NCBI GenBank assembly: GCA_905331475.1
Contig: CAJNYU010002338.1
Location: 310,001-374,000 of the forward strand
Direction of reading: 5' to 3'
Source of the DNA: Rotaria socialis
Lineage: Eukaryota; Rotifera; Eurotatoria; Philodinida; Philodinidae
Length of the DNA: 64,000 nt
The translations under genes were made by a program, and so were the position numbers. A model generated the notes under the pieces. The model searched no databases. It was not told the origin of the DNA and was given only the letters and a program-made list of their open reading frames with translations. Shown one piece after another: positions 12,975 through 25,959 of this stretch (position 1 is its first letter; the number at the start of each line of letters is the position of its first letter).

Positions 12975-13942
12975 CTAAAAGAGTGTATCATACTGTTGAT
13001 CTTGTTTATTTTGTTGAACATATAAATTTGTTAATGTTTGAAGTTTTCGATGAATAATCGCTTGTTTCACTTGACTTTTATTCATAGCATCTTTTAACGA
13101 ATCAATTTGTTCTTCGAGTTGATGTTGGTTAGCAAGCATTCGTGTTTGAATCAGTAAATGAAATTGACGCCATTGTTTCTCGAAGTCACTTAAAGTTATT
13201 GATGAATTTGGAGTTGATACTGTTTCAGGTTGATTTGATTGTGATGATAATGAAAGACTCTGGAAAAGTATACTATAGATTTTATGATGACCTAAACGTC
13301 TTGCTAATTCAATGGGCAATTCATGACGACTATTTCGAATATTTAATGATGCATCAGCATGTATCAATATAGCCGTACAACCTAAAAGCAAGAATTTCAA
13401 TGAGTTATTTCGAACTTTCTTGGTCTTAATAAACCTGCATGTTTATATCGAATAGCGGAATGTAATGGAGTATCACCATCTCGGTTGATTGGATTCAAAT
13501 TTGCACCAGCATAAATAAGTAAACGACAACATTCATTGTGACCAAATTTACAAGACATGTGCAATGGCGTGTTGTTATCATAATCAACATGCTCAACGTG
13601 AGTTTCATATTTGAGAAGTAATGTTAATATTTGACTGTAACCGTATGCAGCTGCAACATGAAGACATGTTTTTCCATCTCGATCATGCAATGAAGTATTA
13701 ACTCCTTCTTTGAGTAGTCGTCGTACAACTTCGGTATGACCAAGATATGTTGCTGTGTGAAGTAAAGATCGTCCATTTAATGGATCAATTGAACTAATTG
13801 AATAGCCAGCTTGAACTAGAATACGAAGAGTATTTTGATCGTTGGCTTGTACAGCGGCAAGTACGGGGTCGCCTTTTGCATCGTCTATGGATGACAATGG
13901 TTGAAGAATCGATTTTAGTTGTGAATCGAATGTTGTCGACAT
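12975..13942 (-). CDS. Ankyrin-repeat protein with C-terminal coiled coil
   Basis: Two exons (13435-13942, 12975-13381) join at phase 1 across a 53-base intron to give 304 residues. At least five to six ankyrin repeats run from about residue 25 to 205, with clear repeat cores such as GRSLLHTATYLGHTEVVRRL, GKTCLHVAAAYGYSQILTLL and NTPLHMSCKFGHNECCRLL. The intron interrupts the repeat after DTPLHSAIRYKHA. The C-terminal third is polar, with a Ser-rich linker and a Gln/Lys-rich probable coiled coil (RMLANQHQLEEQIDSLKDAM). No signal peptide or membrane segment is seen, so a cytosolic scaffold is likely. The domain is too general to name an orthologue. Confidence 0.85.
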
Positions 13943-16916
13943 TATTCAATGTGATGCATTATATAAGAATGATTTCTTTTTTTCGTTAGAGTTTTTTTGT
14001 CATCATTATTAAGTGAAAAGAAAAAGAAGAGAAGATTGAAAAAGAACGCAATACATTTGTCAATGTTACTTTTCAAGTAATGTCACTAGTATAAAAGAAA
14101 AAAGGCGAAGAATAGATTTTTGAAAAAAATCAACGCGTTTATCAAACATATTCCAAATTCTTTCATACTTCTAATGATAAGTATAACACCATTAAAATTC
14201 ATTGTCATAATTATAATCATGTTAGTAATTGGATATCGTCTGAGAAGATGGAAAATCTATCATTTCTCCACGTTTCATTTTTAAAATACATGAGACACGC
14301 ATGATGCAAATTTTGCGCTGTTCTGTATGTTTATTATTCTTATTGTTATATTTTCCTTCTTGGACGAATGTAAAAGAAAACATTTCGAAAATAGAACTCT
14401 CACGAAAAGTTTATTGCTGCCGGATAATTTGGATAAAAAGCATGGTAACCATGATATTTTATATTCTGTCAATCAAATATGAAAACTAATCCTGTAAAAA
14501 GATGCAGGTTTTCATTGTCTACATAATCATATTTTGTTTATATTTACCCTTAATTTCTTTGTTAGCTTATCCAAGGTCAAACATTTGGTGTTACATTTGT
14601 TTGGCCTTGAATGATTTAAGAAAGAAATTAACAGTAAATATCAGCAAGGTATCCTTTTTCTGAAAGCATGAAAACCTGCACGTCCCTATGTGATTCGTTG
14701 TCATATTGAATTTCCGAAAGATAAAAAATTCAGATTATCATGCTTATCTGAAATTAGTAGACATCTGGTGTTATTTTCATTTTTTAAATTTGTTTCGATT
14801 CTACAAAAATAAATGAATTCATGAATCTGTTCATAATCAATCTTTCTAACCTGTTGAAGCTGAAATATGAAGAGATGATAAGAAGTTAGTAAATATTTAT
14901 TCATTCAAGAGAGTACAAATTCGTTTGACTTGCTTGAAATGTCAATTCAATTCCAATTTTGTCTCTAAAGATGACTATAAGATATTTGTATTACTGCTGA
15001 TGACTGTATCGATAACATTTGACAAATTGTGAGTCAGAAATAAACATTATAAAGTCACTATCTGTCGCAAAAAAAATGCACCATTCAGAACATCTAAACC
15101 TCTGATGTTTTGTGAGATTGAAACCATTCATAGATAAAATTTATTGAACATATTACAGGTCTAAAATGATAATCATAGGAGTAAATTTAATTCTAACATA
15201 TTTACATATTACCATAAGATTAGTATACATGTCAAAAAAAAATCCTCTGCTCATGAAACTGGATTTTGATCTCATCATAAACCAAATTTAAGTTAACATT
15301 ACTCCAGCTAGACAAAACTCTGATGCGAATCCGATAAAAAATATTTTGTGAAGTAGCATTTTCAATTTAACGAACAATGAAATATCAATTCAGAATAATA
15401 TAAAATTTATTTTCATCAATTGAAGATACACAAATGTTACTCAATTTAATTTGACTTGAAATATAAAAGCAGCTAGTAAATAACAATACAAGATGAATAG
15501 AGGATGCTGGTGTTTTTTTTATTATCTCTATCGTATTTTCACTGTATAACAGATACGAAGAACATCTTATCCGAAATGTTGTTTATTCACTTTTCTATAT
15601 TTCATTTAAACAAGTGACGAGGGGAATATAATATAGAAGTGTACTTTTATTATTCCATATCGTTCGGCTCAGCCAGCTGTTTTATAAACATCGAATAGAA
15701 TCCTTGTAATATAAACGATGAAGATCGTTATAGTTGTATGTTTAAATCCATCAGAACGAATAAAAAAATGCACTGAATATTGAAATATATAATAGAACAC
15801 ATTCGAATTTCTTTTCAATTGATAAGAACTGTTATCAGAAGTGATCTAAAAACAGTCTCATAGTATCTATTACAAATATGTCACATCTATTGGACCAGAT
15901 TCAATTGTATCGTCAATATTTCGAATGCATCTTCTATATACATATTCGGAGTATCCTTCATACTTCGATTGTATTCTCGATCACCCCATTGTATTGAGTA
16001 GATGTAGAACTCTCTGGTCCCCACGCAACAGCTATCGTATTAAAGAAGAAATGCATGAATTAATATATGCGTGGTAACTTTCGAAAGAAATAATCCAACT
16101 ATGATGATTAGTGTTTTACGTTCGAGACAATCCATTTATGAATATTCTACAGAATAATTTATTTTCTGCATATTAATAGCTAGAATTATTGTAAATATTT
16201 TATGATAGAATAATAAAAAGCTTTGACTATGCATTGCTAATTCTACTGTGTTACTTTATTTTGTTTTATTTCATCATAATTGTTCAGAAAAAAAACATTT
16301 TTTTACTAAATCAATTCTTTTGTTATTTCACTTGAAATTTTCTCTCTGCTTCATGTTATTAGGTTGTTACATCAAAATGATGCATAGATAATAATCTTAA
16401 TGAAATATTTGTTTAAACTATTTTCTGAACATTTAGAAGTTCTTTTTCTACATAGACATAAATAAGCGTTCACCTTACACACGTATGAGGCCTTCTTTTT
16501 GGGGCTCTATTTTTAAATATTTTGCGTTTTCTCAAAGAAAAAGCTAACTGTCGGCTGATTGCCGTCAATCGCAAAAAAACTCGATAAAAGCAAACGTAAA
16601 GCAATTTTTTTTACTAAAATTGCGGTAAATAGATTTTTTTTCTCTTCTTCGTATGAATGACTCTATCAAATATAATTATTCAACGATCGTAATTTTTATT
16701 CACCAAGTGTGCTTTTTATTTTAGTCAGGAATAACCACGTCGTTTCTTTTCACAACCATTTTCTGGTGTCGCTATTTTTTGTTTTCTCGTTAAAATAAAA
16801 GAAGAAAAATACCCAAGCCCGATCGTTTTTGTGTGTGCACTCTCGCATAAATATATATATTCATTGTTCCTATCGACTGCTTCCTTTTTTTATATTGTAT
16901 TGCTGGTGAGAGCAAA
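13943..16916. other. Intergenic spacer with small hairpin element
   Basis: Apart from the imperfect inverted repeat at 14503-14680 listed separately, I see no gene. Short frames around 14281-14904 have no family resemblance. The 3' part should contain the nadE promoter; immediately before its ATG is a T-rich run and a purine-rich GGTGAGAGCAAA. Confidence 0.45.
14503..14680. repeat. Imperfect inverted repeat (MITE-like hairpin)
   Basis: The outer 13 bases TGCAGGTTTTCAT (14503-14515) are exactly reverse-complemented at 14668-14680. Inner blocks also pair: TTTACCCTTAATTTCTTT with the AAAGAAATTAACAGTAAA block, and CCAAGGTCAAACA with TGTTTGGCCTTG near 14571-14610. The whole 178 bases can therefore fold into one bulged hairpin. 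This looks like a decayed foldback element. Confidence 0.7.
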
Positions 16917-17841
16917 ATGCCAACAGAAAAAGTGATTGAACACATTATACAATGGCTTAAAGATTATCATCAAAATAGTCGAACAAAAGGATTTGTTGTC
17001 GGTGTATCAGGTGGTATTGATTCAGCTGTTGTATCAACATTATGTGCTCGAACAGGTGCGCCAGTACTTGTTTTAGAAATGCCAATTCGACAATCATCAA
17101 ATGAAGTAGGACGAAGTCAAGCTCATATTAATTGGCTTAGATCAAGTTTTCCAAATGTTACTGGAACTGAAGTCAATTTAACAGAAATTTTTGAAGCATT
17201 TGAGAAAACAGTTAAAAAAACTGAAGTGAATGAAACAAATTCATCAGCCGAGCTTGCATTTGCCAATGTGAGATCACGTTTAAGAATGGTGAGATTCAAT
17301 GTTTTTCTGACTAATTACTTATATATACTTATCTTTTTCTTTTCAGGTTAACTTATACTATTTTGCTTCAATTAAAAATTATCTCGTTGCTGGCACAGGA
17401 AATAAAGTTGAAGATTTTGGTGTTGGATTCTTTACAAAATATGGTTAGTGCATAGTTTTTACAAAGTTTCCTTTTGAAAACTTCAATTAGTTTTAAGGTG
17501 ATGGTGGTGTTGATTTAAGTCCAATTGGCGATTTATTAAAATCAGAAGTACGAACTATCGCCACATTATTAGGTGTTTCAAATGAAATAGTAACAGCAGC
17601 ACCCACAGATGGACTTTATGGTGATACTCGGACAGATGAAGATCAAATTGGAGCTAGTTATGATGAACTTGAATGGGCTATGAATTATGTTGATTCAGAC
17701 AAATCAAAACACGAGAATACAAAATTAACTGATCGACAAGAAATAGTTTTGAATATTTACAAGCAACGACATGCAGCGAATTTACATAAAATGGTGGAAA
17801 TTCCACGCTGTATGATTCCATTAGAATTAAAATCAGCATAA
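16917..17841 (+). CDS. nadE: Ammonia-dependent NAD synthetase, bacterial type, with introns
   Basis: Three exons (16917-17288, 17347-17443, 17498-17841) give 270 residues, the size of bacterial NadE (about 270-280). It lacks the N-terminal nitrilase/glutaminase domain of animal NADSYN1 (about 700 residues). The enzyme adenylates nicotinate adenine dinucleotide and amidates it with ammonia to make NAD. The PP-loop motif SGGIDSAV is at residues 31-38. GTGNKVEDFGVGFFTKYGDG, DLSPIGDLLKSEV and PTDGLYGDTRTDEDQIGASY form the dimer and substrate-binding core. The wording of these blocks most resembles Bacteroidetes-type sequences, from memory. Introns are 58 and 54 bases, GT-AG, in normal nuclear style. 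Horizontal acquisition followed by intron gain is inferred; contamination is unlikely given the introns. Confidence 0.93.
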
Positions 17842-19740
17842 AATTACTGTTGAATGTATTGAATCGCGTGAGAAAATTATTCGTTCTCTAATTATAAAAT
17901 TTATTTCAATTTAAAATTTCGTCTAAACTTGATTAATCTCACTTATTATTTTCTTAGTTTAACTCATAAAGATCATCAAAAATCTATAGTCAATATTGAT
18001 TATTGTTATTTAATTTCTTTGTGTTTTTCTTAGAAAACCTCATTGCACATCCATTTCTTTTATGAACTCAGTTTTTTCATTTGTACTCAAATAAATTTCG
18101 TTCAATGAGTGATAAAAACTAAAGAATAAATCGAATAAAGCCGACCATTCGTGTTGTTTTGCTCGTTAGATATTTTTAAAAGTAGGTTTCAAAGTATAAT
18201 GTTGACATTATTCTGACACTATTAGAACTGATTTGTCATCATTGATTTTCTATCAAACAAATCTTTATCTTGAATGGCAAATGTTTTTCTTTTCGACATA
18301 AAACTATTCAAATAAATAAAATACTGGTAATGATAGAACATCTTGTGAAGATTACAGTTGATCAGTTTAAAAACAAATATTCAGCAAACGGAACAATTTT
18401 ATGATTGGTAAAAACATTAATATCAGCTTTGTGATTAGAACAGCTCATTTGATTAACATCATGATTCATGAACACATTGAAAAGTACGATCCCATGTTTT
18501 ATTTTGATGTTTATAAAACTAAGTACATGCTTCACTTGAGCAAAGAAAAGCTTCTAGAGCCATGATCGATATTGTTATTAGAATCAATCAAATGTTATAC
18601 TTCAGATAGGTTCTTGTTGGCTTTTGTGTATGTTATCAATTTTTCAGAAAAACGAAAACTTCAAAATTATTGAAGTAAAAAAGAAAAATAGTGTACTGAA
18701 CTAATACTTACTATTATATTTAGTAGATATATTCATCAGAATGTAGATCATAGGAAAAAACAAAACGAAACGATGATCTACGAAATCATAAAACTAATGG
18801 AAGACATTTTTTCATATGATTATCACTGTAGTGTCTAGTCTCTTTATTGTGGAACCACAACGTATGACTGATGGTTTTAATTTGAAAATATACTGAAAGA
18901 CTATATCATTCGGCAAAATATTATCAGCCATAGATGTATACTAACAAGCTGTTCATCTTTCTACGAACTTTTTTTATGATTCTACATATGTAAATAGACA
19001 AAAACTCACTGATGCAACCAGGTCATGTTCTTTTTTGAAGGGGAGAGAGGGTGTCAAAGTTTTTGAAATCTTATTTAATGAGATTCTTTTTGTTTGTGGT
19101 GGGAGCACAAGGAGTCGGTACGAACAAAAAGTGTACACTAATTGATTTACAAAAATGGTAGTTCAAAGACAAATATACATTCAAATAATCTTTCTCTGGT
19201 GTTCATAAAAACATTAATATTAAAAAGTTTTTCTGGAAAGAAGGGGAATGACGACACAATCGTCACTAATATTATCTTGGTGCTTGTCTGTTTCTTTTTC
19301 TAGTTTCTCTCTTTTTCACTTGCTTATTGTTGCACCTAATATTGTTAATTCAATATAATAATTATTCTTCCTTTTTTTTCTTCAAGTTCCCTCAAGTTTT
19401 TTCATATATCTCTCTTCTCTGAGATATACATTTTGCTCATCACTCGAGCGTACATCGATCTGTCGCTTCTATTTTTCTTCTCTATCAAAAAGATGATTCT
19501 TTTTGATTAATTACATATTACCTTCTTTCAACTCGATTGTTACTTACAATCACTCTAACTCGTGTTAGCTACTTGTTCGCCGAGTTCTTATTCTCATCTA
19601 TTTCTTGTTCGTTGAGTAAACTGTTGAATCTTCATCCATATTTAATACCATTTAATTTTCATTGCCATCATTTTGTCATAACTAACTATTGTAGCACCTG
19701 GCATTTTTATTTGTTGCATCTCTGATTCTTATCAAGGCCT
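17842..19740. other. Intergenic spacer
   Basis: No gene is seen between nadE and the assembly gap. The sequence is AT-rich with a short G-rich patch near 19037-19050 (GAAGGGGAGAGAGGG) and T/C-rich stretches at 19280-19560. None of the frames is convincing. Confidence 0.45.
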
Positions 19741-19975
<235 letters not shown>

Positions 19976-20851
19976 TGAACTGGCATTTTATTTCAAGATA
20001 CTATTGCTCAGTACCACTCTAATTTTCAATAAGAACTTTGTCTATCTAACTATTTTAAAACAGAAATTTTCGCTTTTTAATGGTAAATCTACTGAATTTC
20101 TACATCTGAATTGTGCGAGCATACTATTACATTAATGAAGTGAACAAAAATAGAATTTATTCAAGTAAAGAATTCGGAAACTAGAATAATCAATAGAGCA
20201 ATTTTTCATTTAAGTGTTTAGTAGGGAACAATCTTTTTTCATAAGATTGCTCGAACCTAATTAAAGAAAGCAACGTTGTACGATGTTCACATTGGCTTAA
20301 TACTTGTAATGACTTCGTTTAGTGTACGCTGAAACACCTATAGAATTAATCTGTAAGTATGAAGGTATCACTCGTAGCAACCAATAGATCAGTTGTTATG
20401 GGTAGAATATATTTCATTGGATTTTCACTTTGACCTCCTCACAGCGACACATATATGTCAAGTGTATTTCAAAATCAACTAATTGAGATTTTCTGAAAAT
20501 AAGTTATCTAAAAAGAAAATTTTCTATCAAATTTTGTTTTATTTTATTATCCATATTGTACCATGTTCCCATATGTTTTCTTCCTAACATCCATAACCTA
20601 TGAAATTTATGTCGTCTAAACACATTACGTGTTCTTCCTTTTTTTTTCTCTATTTTCTGTGCCGCCAATAGTTTGCTTGCATCATTCGTATTCTTATTGA
20701 CTCATTTTCATAATCATTTTGAAATTTGTTAAAGTAAAATATGCTCCTATTAAGTTATTGAAGGAGTCGTCTCTTCTGAAATTTTTATTTACAGATAAGA
20801 CCGAAACATGATTTGTTTGATTCATTTTGTAGATCTTCATAATAATTTATC
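19976..20851. other. Spacer upstream of the DNAJA2-like gene
   Basis: No gene is seen. It contains the presumed promoter of the Hsp40 gene. At 20821-20832 a T-rich tract ends in TAG, a plausible splice acceptor for a 5' leader 19 bases upstream of the ATG. Confidence 0.45.
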
Positions 20852-22968
20852 ATGCCTGACAGTAAACTGTATGATATTCTTGGTGTTACACGTGGTGCAA
20901 GCGATCAAGAAATAAAAAAGGTTCACGAATAAAAATGAAACAAGAAAACTAATCATAATAGTTTATTTTTAATAGGCATATCATAAACTTGCTAAAACTC
21001 ATCACCCAGATAAAAATCCGGAATCAGCTGAAAAATTTAAGGAAATTTCATTTGCTTATCAAGTTTTAACTGATGAAAGTAAAAGACAAATTTATGAGTA
21101 AGTGTTCTCTTTCTCTTTTTATTTGGGACCGTTAATTGTATTTTATTTTTCTAGTATGTATGGTCTTGAAGGACTAAAAGAAGGTGGTGGCGGCGGTGGT
21201 GGTGGAGGTTAGTATTGACACATGACCAAACGGAAGTATTGATTTAAATGAATTTTATAGCTAATGGAAGTAGGCATAGAACAAATTTTAATTACAATAG
21301 ATAATTTGTTCAGTATTCCTACAGTTTTATGATAAGTTATAAAAAAATTAGAACTATTTATTTTAATATTAGCATTGTCACTCATGTCAAAAGTTTTTCT
21401 CTTTTGCAGTGAAGCGAATATTTTTTTGAGAAACCTGTTCGAAAATTTTATAATTAAACGCTTGAATAAAAAAGCGATGACTTTCCCGCCATATTATTGA
21501 TGGAAAGTTTTTTTCGTTTACATTTATATATGACAATGTACCAAAGATGAATCTCGAGCATCATTGATGTGTTCCATTTTTCTATAAATGATAATCACCT
21601 ACTAAAATCCAATAAATATATGATTTTTTTCAATTATTTAGGCAGCATGGCTGATATTCTTGGACAATTTTTTGGTCAAAATGATCCATTTGAAGGTTTT
21701 GGCGGATTCGGTGGCCTTTTTGGTGGCCAAATGGGTGGTGGCAGAGCTCGTAATCGACGACGAAAAGGTGATGATGTAGCTCATCCACTCAAGTAAATAA
21801 TACTTTATTTTTGTATTGAATATTTTTTAAATGTTAATGAATGAAATAGAGTCACTCTTGAACAATTATACAAAGGTGAAACACGCACACTCGAAATATC
21901 TCGTAAAGTTATTTGTAAAACTTGTAATGGGTAAGATTTAGGACTAAAAAGAAAATAAGTCAAATGTATTTATCACTAAATTATTCTTTTAGTAATGGTG
22001 GACGCGAAGGTGCTAAACAATCATGTTCAACCTGCCGCGGTCAAGGTGTTCAGTTTATAACACGACAAATAGGTCCCGGTATGATTCAAAGAATGCAACA
22101 AGTTTGCAAAGAATGTAATGGAGAAGGAGAAATTATCAACGAACGTGATCGTTGTAAAACATGTAATGGAAAAAAAACAGTTGATGAAAAGAAAAAACTT
22201 GAAATTGTCATATCACCTGGTAAAATAAAATCAAAAAGAAATCAAAAATTTATTTCACAATTCAAAATTTAATTTAGGTAGCAAACATGAACAACAACTT
22301 CGTTTTCCAGGTGAGAGTGATCAAGCACCAAATACGGAACCTGGCGATGTCATTATTGTCTTACAACAAGAACCACATGAACTATTTGAACGTAGTGGAG
22401 ATAATCTTATTATGAAACACAAAATAAAATTACTTGAATCATTATGTGGATTTCAACTAGTTGTCACACACTTAGATGGAAGACGAGTTGTTATTCAACA
22501 TCCACCAAACGATCCGATTGCACCGGGTAGGGTTTTGTAAATCAAAATATATTTGGGAGAGAAATATGATTTAATTTGTTTTTAGACACTTATCGATGTG
22601 TGAAAGGGCAAGGTATGATAAATATGAGAACGCATGATACTGGTGATCTAATTATACAATTTGATGTCGAGTTTCCATCAGAAAAATCGCTTACTGAGAC
22701 ACAATTAAAAGTAATTTTAAAAATTTTCTATTGTTTTCTTGTTTTAATGTTTAATCTTCATTTTTAGCAACTTGAATCAATTTTACCGAAACGACCGCAT
22801 GTCGATATTCCGCAAGGTGAACATGTCGAAGAAGTATCTATGATTGATTTTCATACAACTAAATCTGCACACGATAGTAAACATGGTCAACGACGCGAAG
22901 CATATGATGGTGGAGATTCAGATGATGAAGGTGCACATCATGGCGTTCAGACATGTAGATCTCAATAG
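20852..22968 (+). CDS. DNAJA2: Type I Hsp40 co-chaperone, DNAJA2-like
   Basis: Nine exons (20852-20920, 20976-21097, 21155-21207, 21642-21792, 21850-21930, 21993-22219, 22278-22526, 22586-22710, 22768-22968) sum to 425 residues in an unbroken frame. It stimulates Hsp70 ATPase and delivers unfolded clients in the cytosol. The J domain occupies residues 1-65 with HPD at 33-35. A Gly-rich linker follows, encoded across a 434-base intron. Four zinc-binding CxxCxGxG-type repeats follow ([32 protein letters not shown]), then the C-terminal substrate domains with [10 protein letters not shown] and [12 protein letters not shown]. The protein ends [15 protein letters not shown]...CRSQ; the final CxxQ resembles a prenylation box, as in DNAJA2. 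All introns are GT-AG. Confidence 0.95.
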
Positions 22969-25959
22969 AAACTGAGAACGTTACTATCTTTTGTTCAATT
23001 AAATACGATCGAACAAAAACATTTATTTCGAATTGAGCTTCGTTTTTTTCCTTATTTAATGGAATATTTTGCACTTGATCCTATTTCTATGACGCTGCCT
23101 CTCAGTTTCGTTGAATAAAAAAAAATTAAACATGATACGCCCGTCAGTAACTTTGAATTGAGAAAAAATGTTGAATATTGATTTGTATTGGCGCGTGTCA
23201 AAGAGGTTTCTTTTGAGGGAATGTCGAACAACGGTTGAAACTTGCAAAAACAAAATGCTACTGTTCACACATGATGTCAAACATTAATAGAATTTCATTA
23301 TTTACTAATAACAGTTGTACTGATCTATAACAATGATATTTGCAATAGATTCTTCTTGAACGTCATCGTCACAGTAACAAACGTGCGGAACCAGTCACCG
23401 TTTTTAATATACGATTTCGGATACGTTGCTAACTAAAAATTTTACAAAAAAAGTTCATTTCATTAATATAATTAACAAGCAAAAAAGTGCTTGAGATATC
23501 CAAAATATGAAAGAACTCCTACTTCACCTCTTGAATCAATTCGCGTACAATAGAAGAGTTTATCTGCATTAATAACTAATAAATTAATGCCAATATCGAG
23601 TTTTTAATATTATTGATCAATCGATCATATTTATCTAGGTGTACTGTATACTTCACAAATCAGCGATATAACACAAATTGTGGTTAAAAATTAATTGAAA
23701 TTTAATTTTCAGCTTTGCAAGAGAGCAGATCATTTTTCTTGTTTAAATGGCATGAATTCATTCTTAGCATTACTATAGAATATTGTCATTTTCAGTTGTC
23801 TATACATCAACTAGTATTCATTTTGTAGCTCACTATTAAAACGAAAGCAGATATACTAACATACATCTACCATGCACTTGTAAGTATTAGGAGGGAGTAA
23901 AAAGAAAACTAATAACTAAAAAGATAATAAACATATTTTGTAAACAACGATTAAAACTGATACATGTATAATAGTAAAGTATGAATTAAGAACTGTCACT
24001 TGCGCCTACTCTCCTCGTTGGATAACAAAACAAAAACTGACGATTACTCAGATCTAAGGAAAGAGTGCTCTAAATGGTCTTTAAAGATATAAAACGGAAA
24101 CCATAGTGTTCAAAACGATACCGATATTGTAGTGAAAAAAATGAAAACTAAAAAGTGGACAAATTCGAGGAAAATTGAGTGAAAATTGATACTTCTATAT
24201 TCCACTTGCGACAAAGTTTCCGAAGGTCAGAGTGATCGTTGTGATATATATTTTCTAATTAAATTTTATCGTCCTGATGAAAGTTCGAATAGTTTTTAGC
24301 TTCTCTCTGGGATAAGAACAATTATGAGCATGCGAAGAAGAGTAAATATCGACTTTCTTGCTCACTTTCATTTTATTTCTATATACCCGATGATATTTTG
24401 AAGTAATAGTACACTGCAGTTTATGTCATAATTACAGGTTGTTATCCGTTACAAAAAAAATTTAAAAAAACAATATTTTTTAGTGAAGAAAGACACCTGA
24501 CAGTTTAGTCTATGCATTCGTTAGGCAAATATTTTAAAACAGTACCAACAAACTTGTACGTTGAACTCATGCCTTTCAAAGTTTTGAAAATCACAGGCTT
24601 ATTTCAAATCTTGAAATTTTAATAAGAAAATATTTTCAACCAAGCACACAGCGTATTAGAGTAGTTTGAACATATTTCTGATTACAGAACATGTAGACAC
24701 TGAAGTATCAATCATGTTAAGAGCAAGACAAGATAGATCGAAGTAATACCAAAAAAAAATCATTTTTTTTCTAAAAGGCAGCCTATAATCATGTTGTCAC
24801 ACTATTTACTTTCAACTAATTTCTGCATATATGAAGAAAATTGAAAATCATAAGAACTACATGTCTGTATGTTACATACAATAATTTGCCTTATTTGTGT
24901 ATAGATTAAACCATTGGACTTGTTTTTTCAATAGATTATTCATTTTTTGTAGGGAAGCAATAGTTCTAATTATGTCGTAAATGTTAGGTTTAAATACTTC
25001 AGACCGTTTACCTACTATAATGTAGTTTTCAAATACGAATTCGTATGAAGTTATACAACACGTAGCAATCTGTCAGCTACTGAAGATTAATAATACTTTT
25101 TTTTAGAAAAAACTTTGACACGGACGTTGAGATGGTAACGATTAGTAGCATGTAAGTTTCGTGACTGAATCATCGCGAAACATCGGTTTAATCATCATTT
25201 CTGAATGTAAATTAACTGTAAAGTATCTGCCGAGGTTTTTCTCTATAAAAATATGCTGTTAGCAGCATGTTTTACAGCAATACGATCACTTCATCGATAT
25301 ATTCGTTTTCCAACAAGTCAACATAGGTATGTACATGAGACTGAGACAATGGCTAGTCGTACTCAAGAATAAATAAATTTTTTTAACTACCTAGTCTGCA
25401 TAGGAACAGAAAACCACATTCGTTAAACGAGTAAAATATCTTTTATTTTTCACAATGAAGAAGTAATAGAAGCTTTTTGTGATGTTCTTATGTTAGAAAA
25501 TAATTATATCAACGACTTTTTTTTAAATAAATACTTCGTTAATTCGTATTTTTGCCGATAAAAATATGATGATAGAGAGACTATTCAACATATAGTATAC
25601 TTGTCGTTTTTGATGTGATCTAGAGTTAATTTTCTTGTTTTCCATTTCAAAGACTGTAGTGAAAAGAAACATCTTGGAGGAGTCGTCGAATAGTATTAGT
25701 CTCTGTTAGCTACAGAAAGGAAAAAAACATGTTATTTTCAGCTCCAATATTTAACGGAAAGGAAAAGCAGAAGTAGTCTATATATTTACTTCATGCATAT
25801 AGTAATTCTGATAGATTTATCTTTAACACATGAATAGTATATCCTGTTAAATTTAAACAAGGCTGCATCGTATACGCAGACATGTACTACCTGCTGAAGC
25901 TTCTGTGTTACAATGCTGTTTACATCACCCGTGTTCCACTTCTTATTTTTACATGCCGT
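22969..25959. other. Gene-free stretch
   Basis: I see no gene in these 3 kb. Small frames at 22859-23280 are antisense to or just beyond the Hsp40 3' end, and 25786-25968 (minus) shows no domain. No RNA gene or clear repeat was recognised. Confidence 0.5.
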
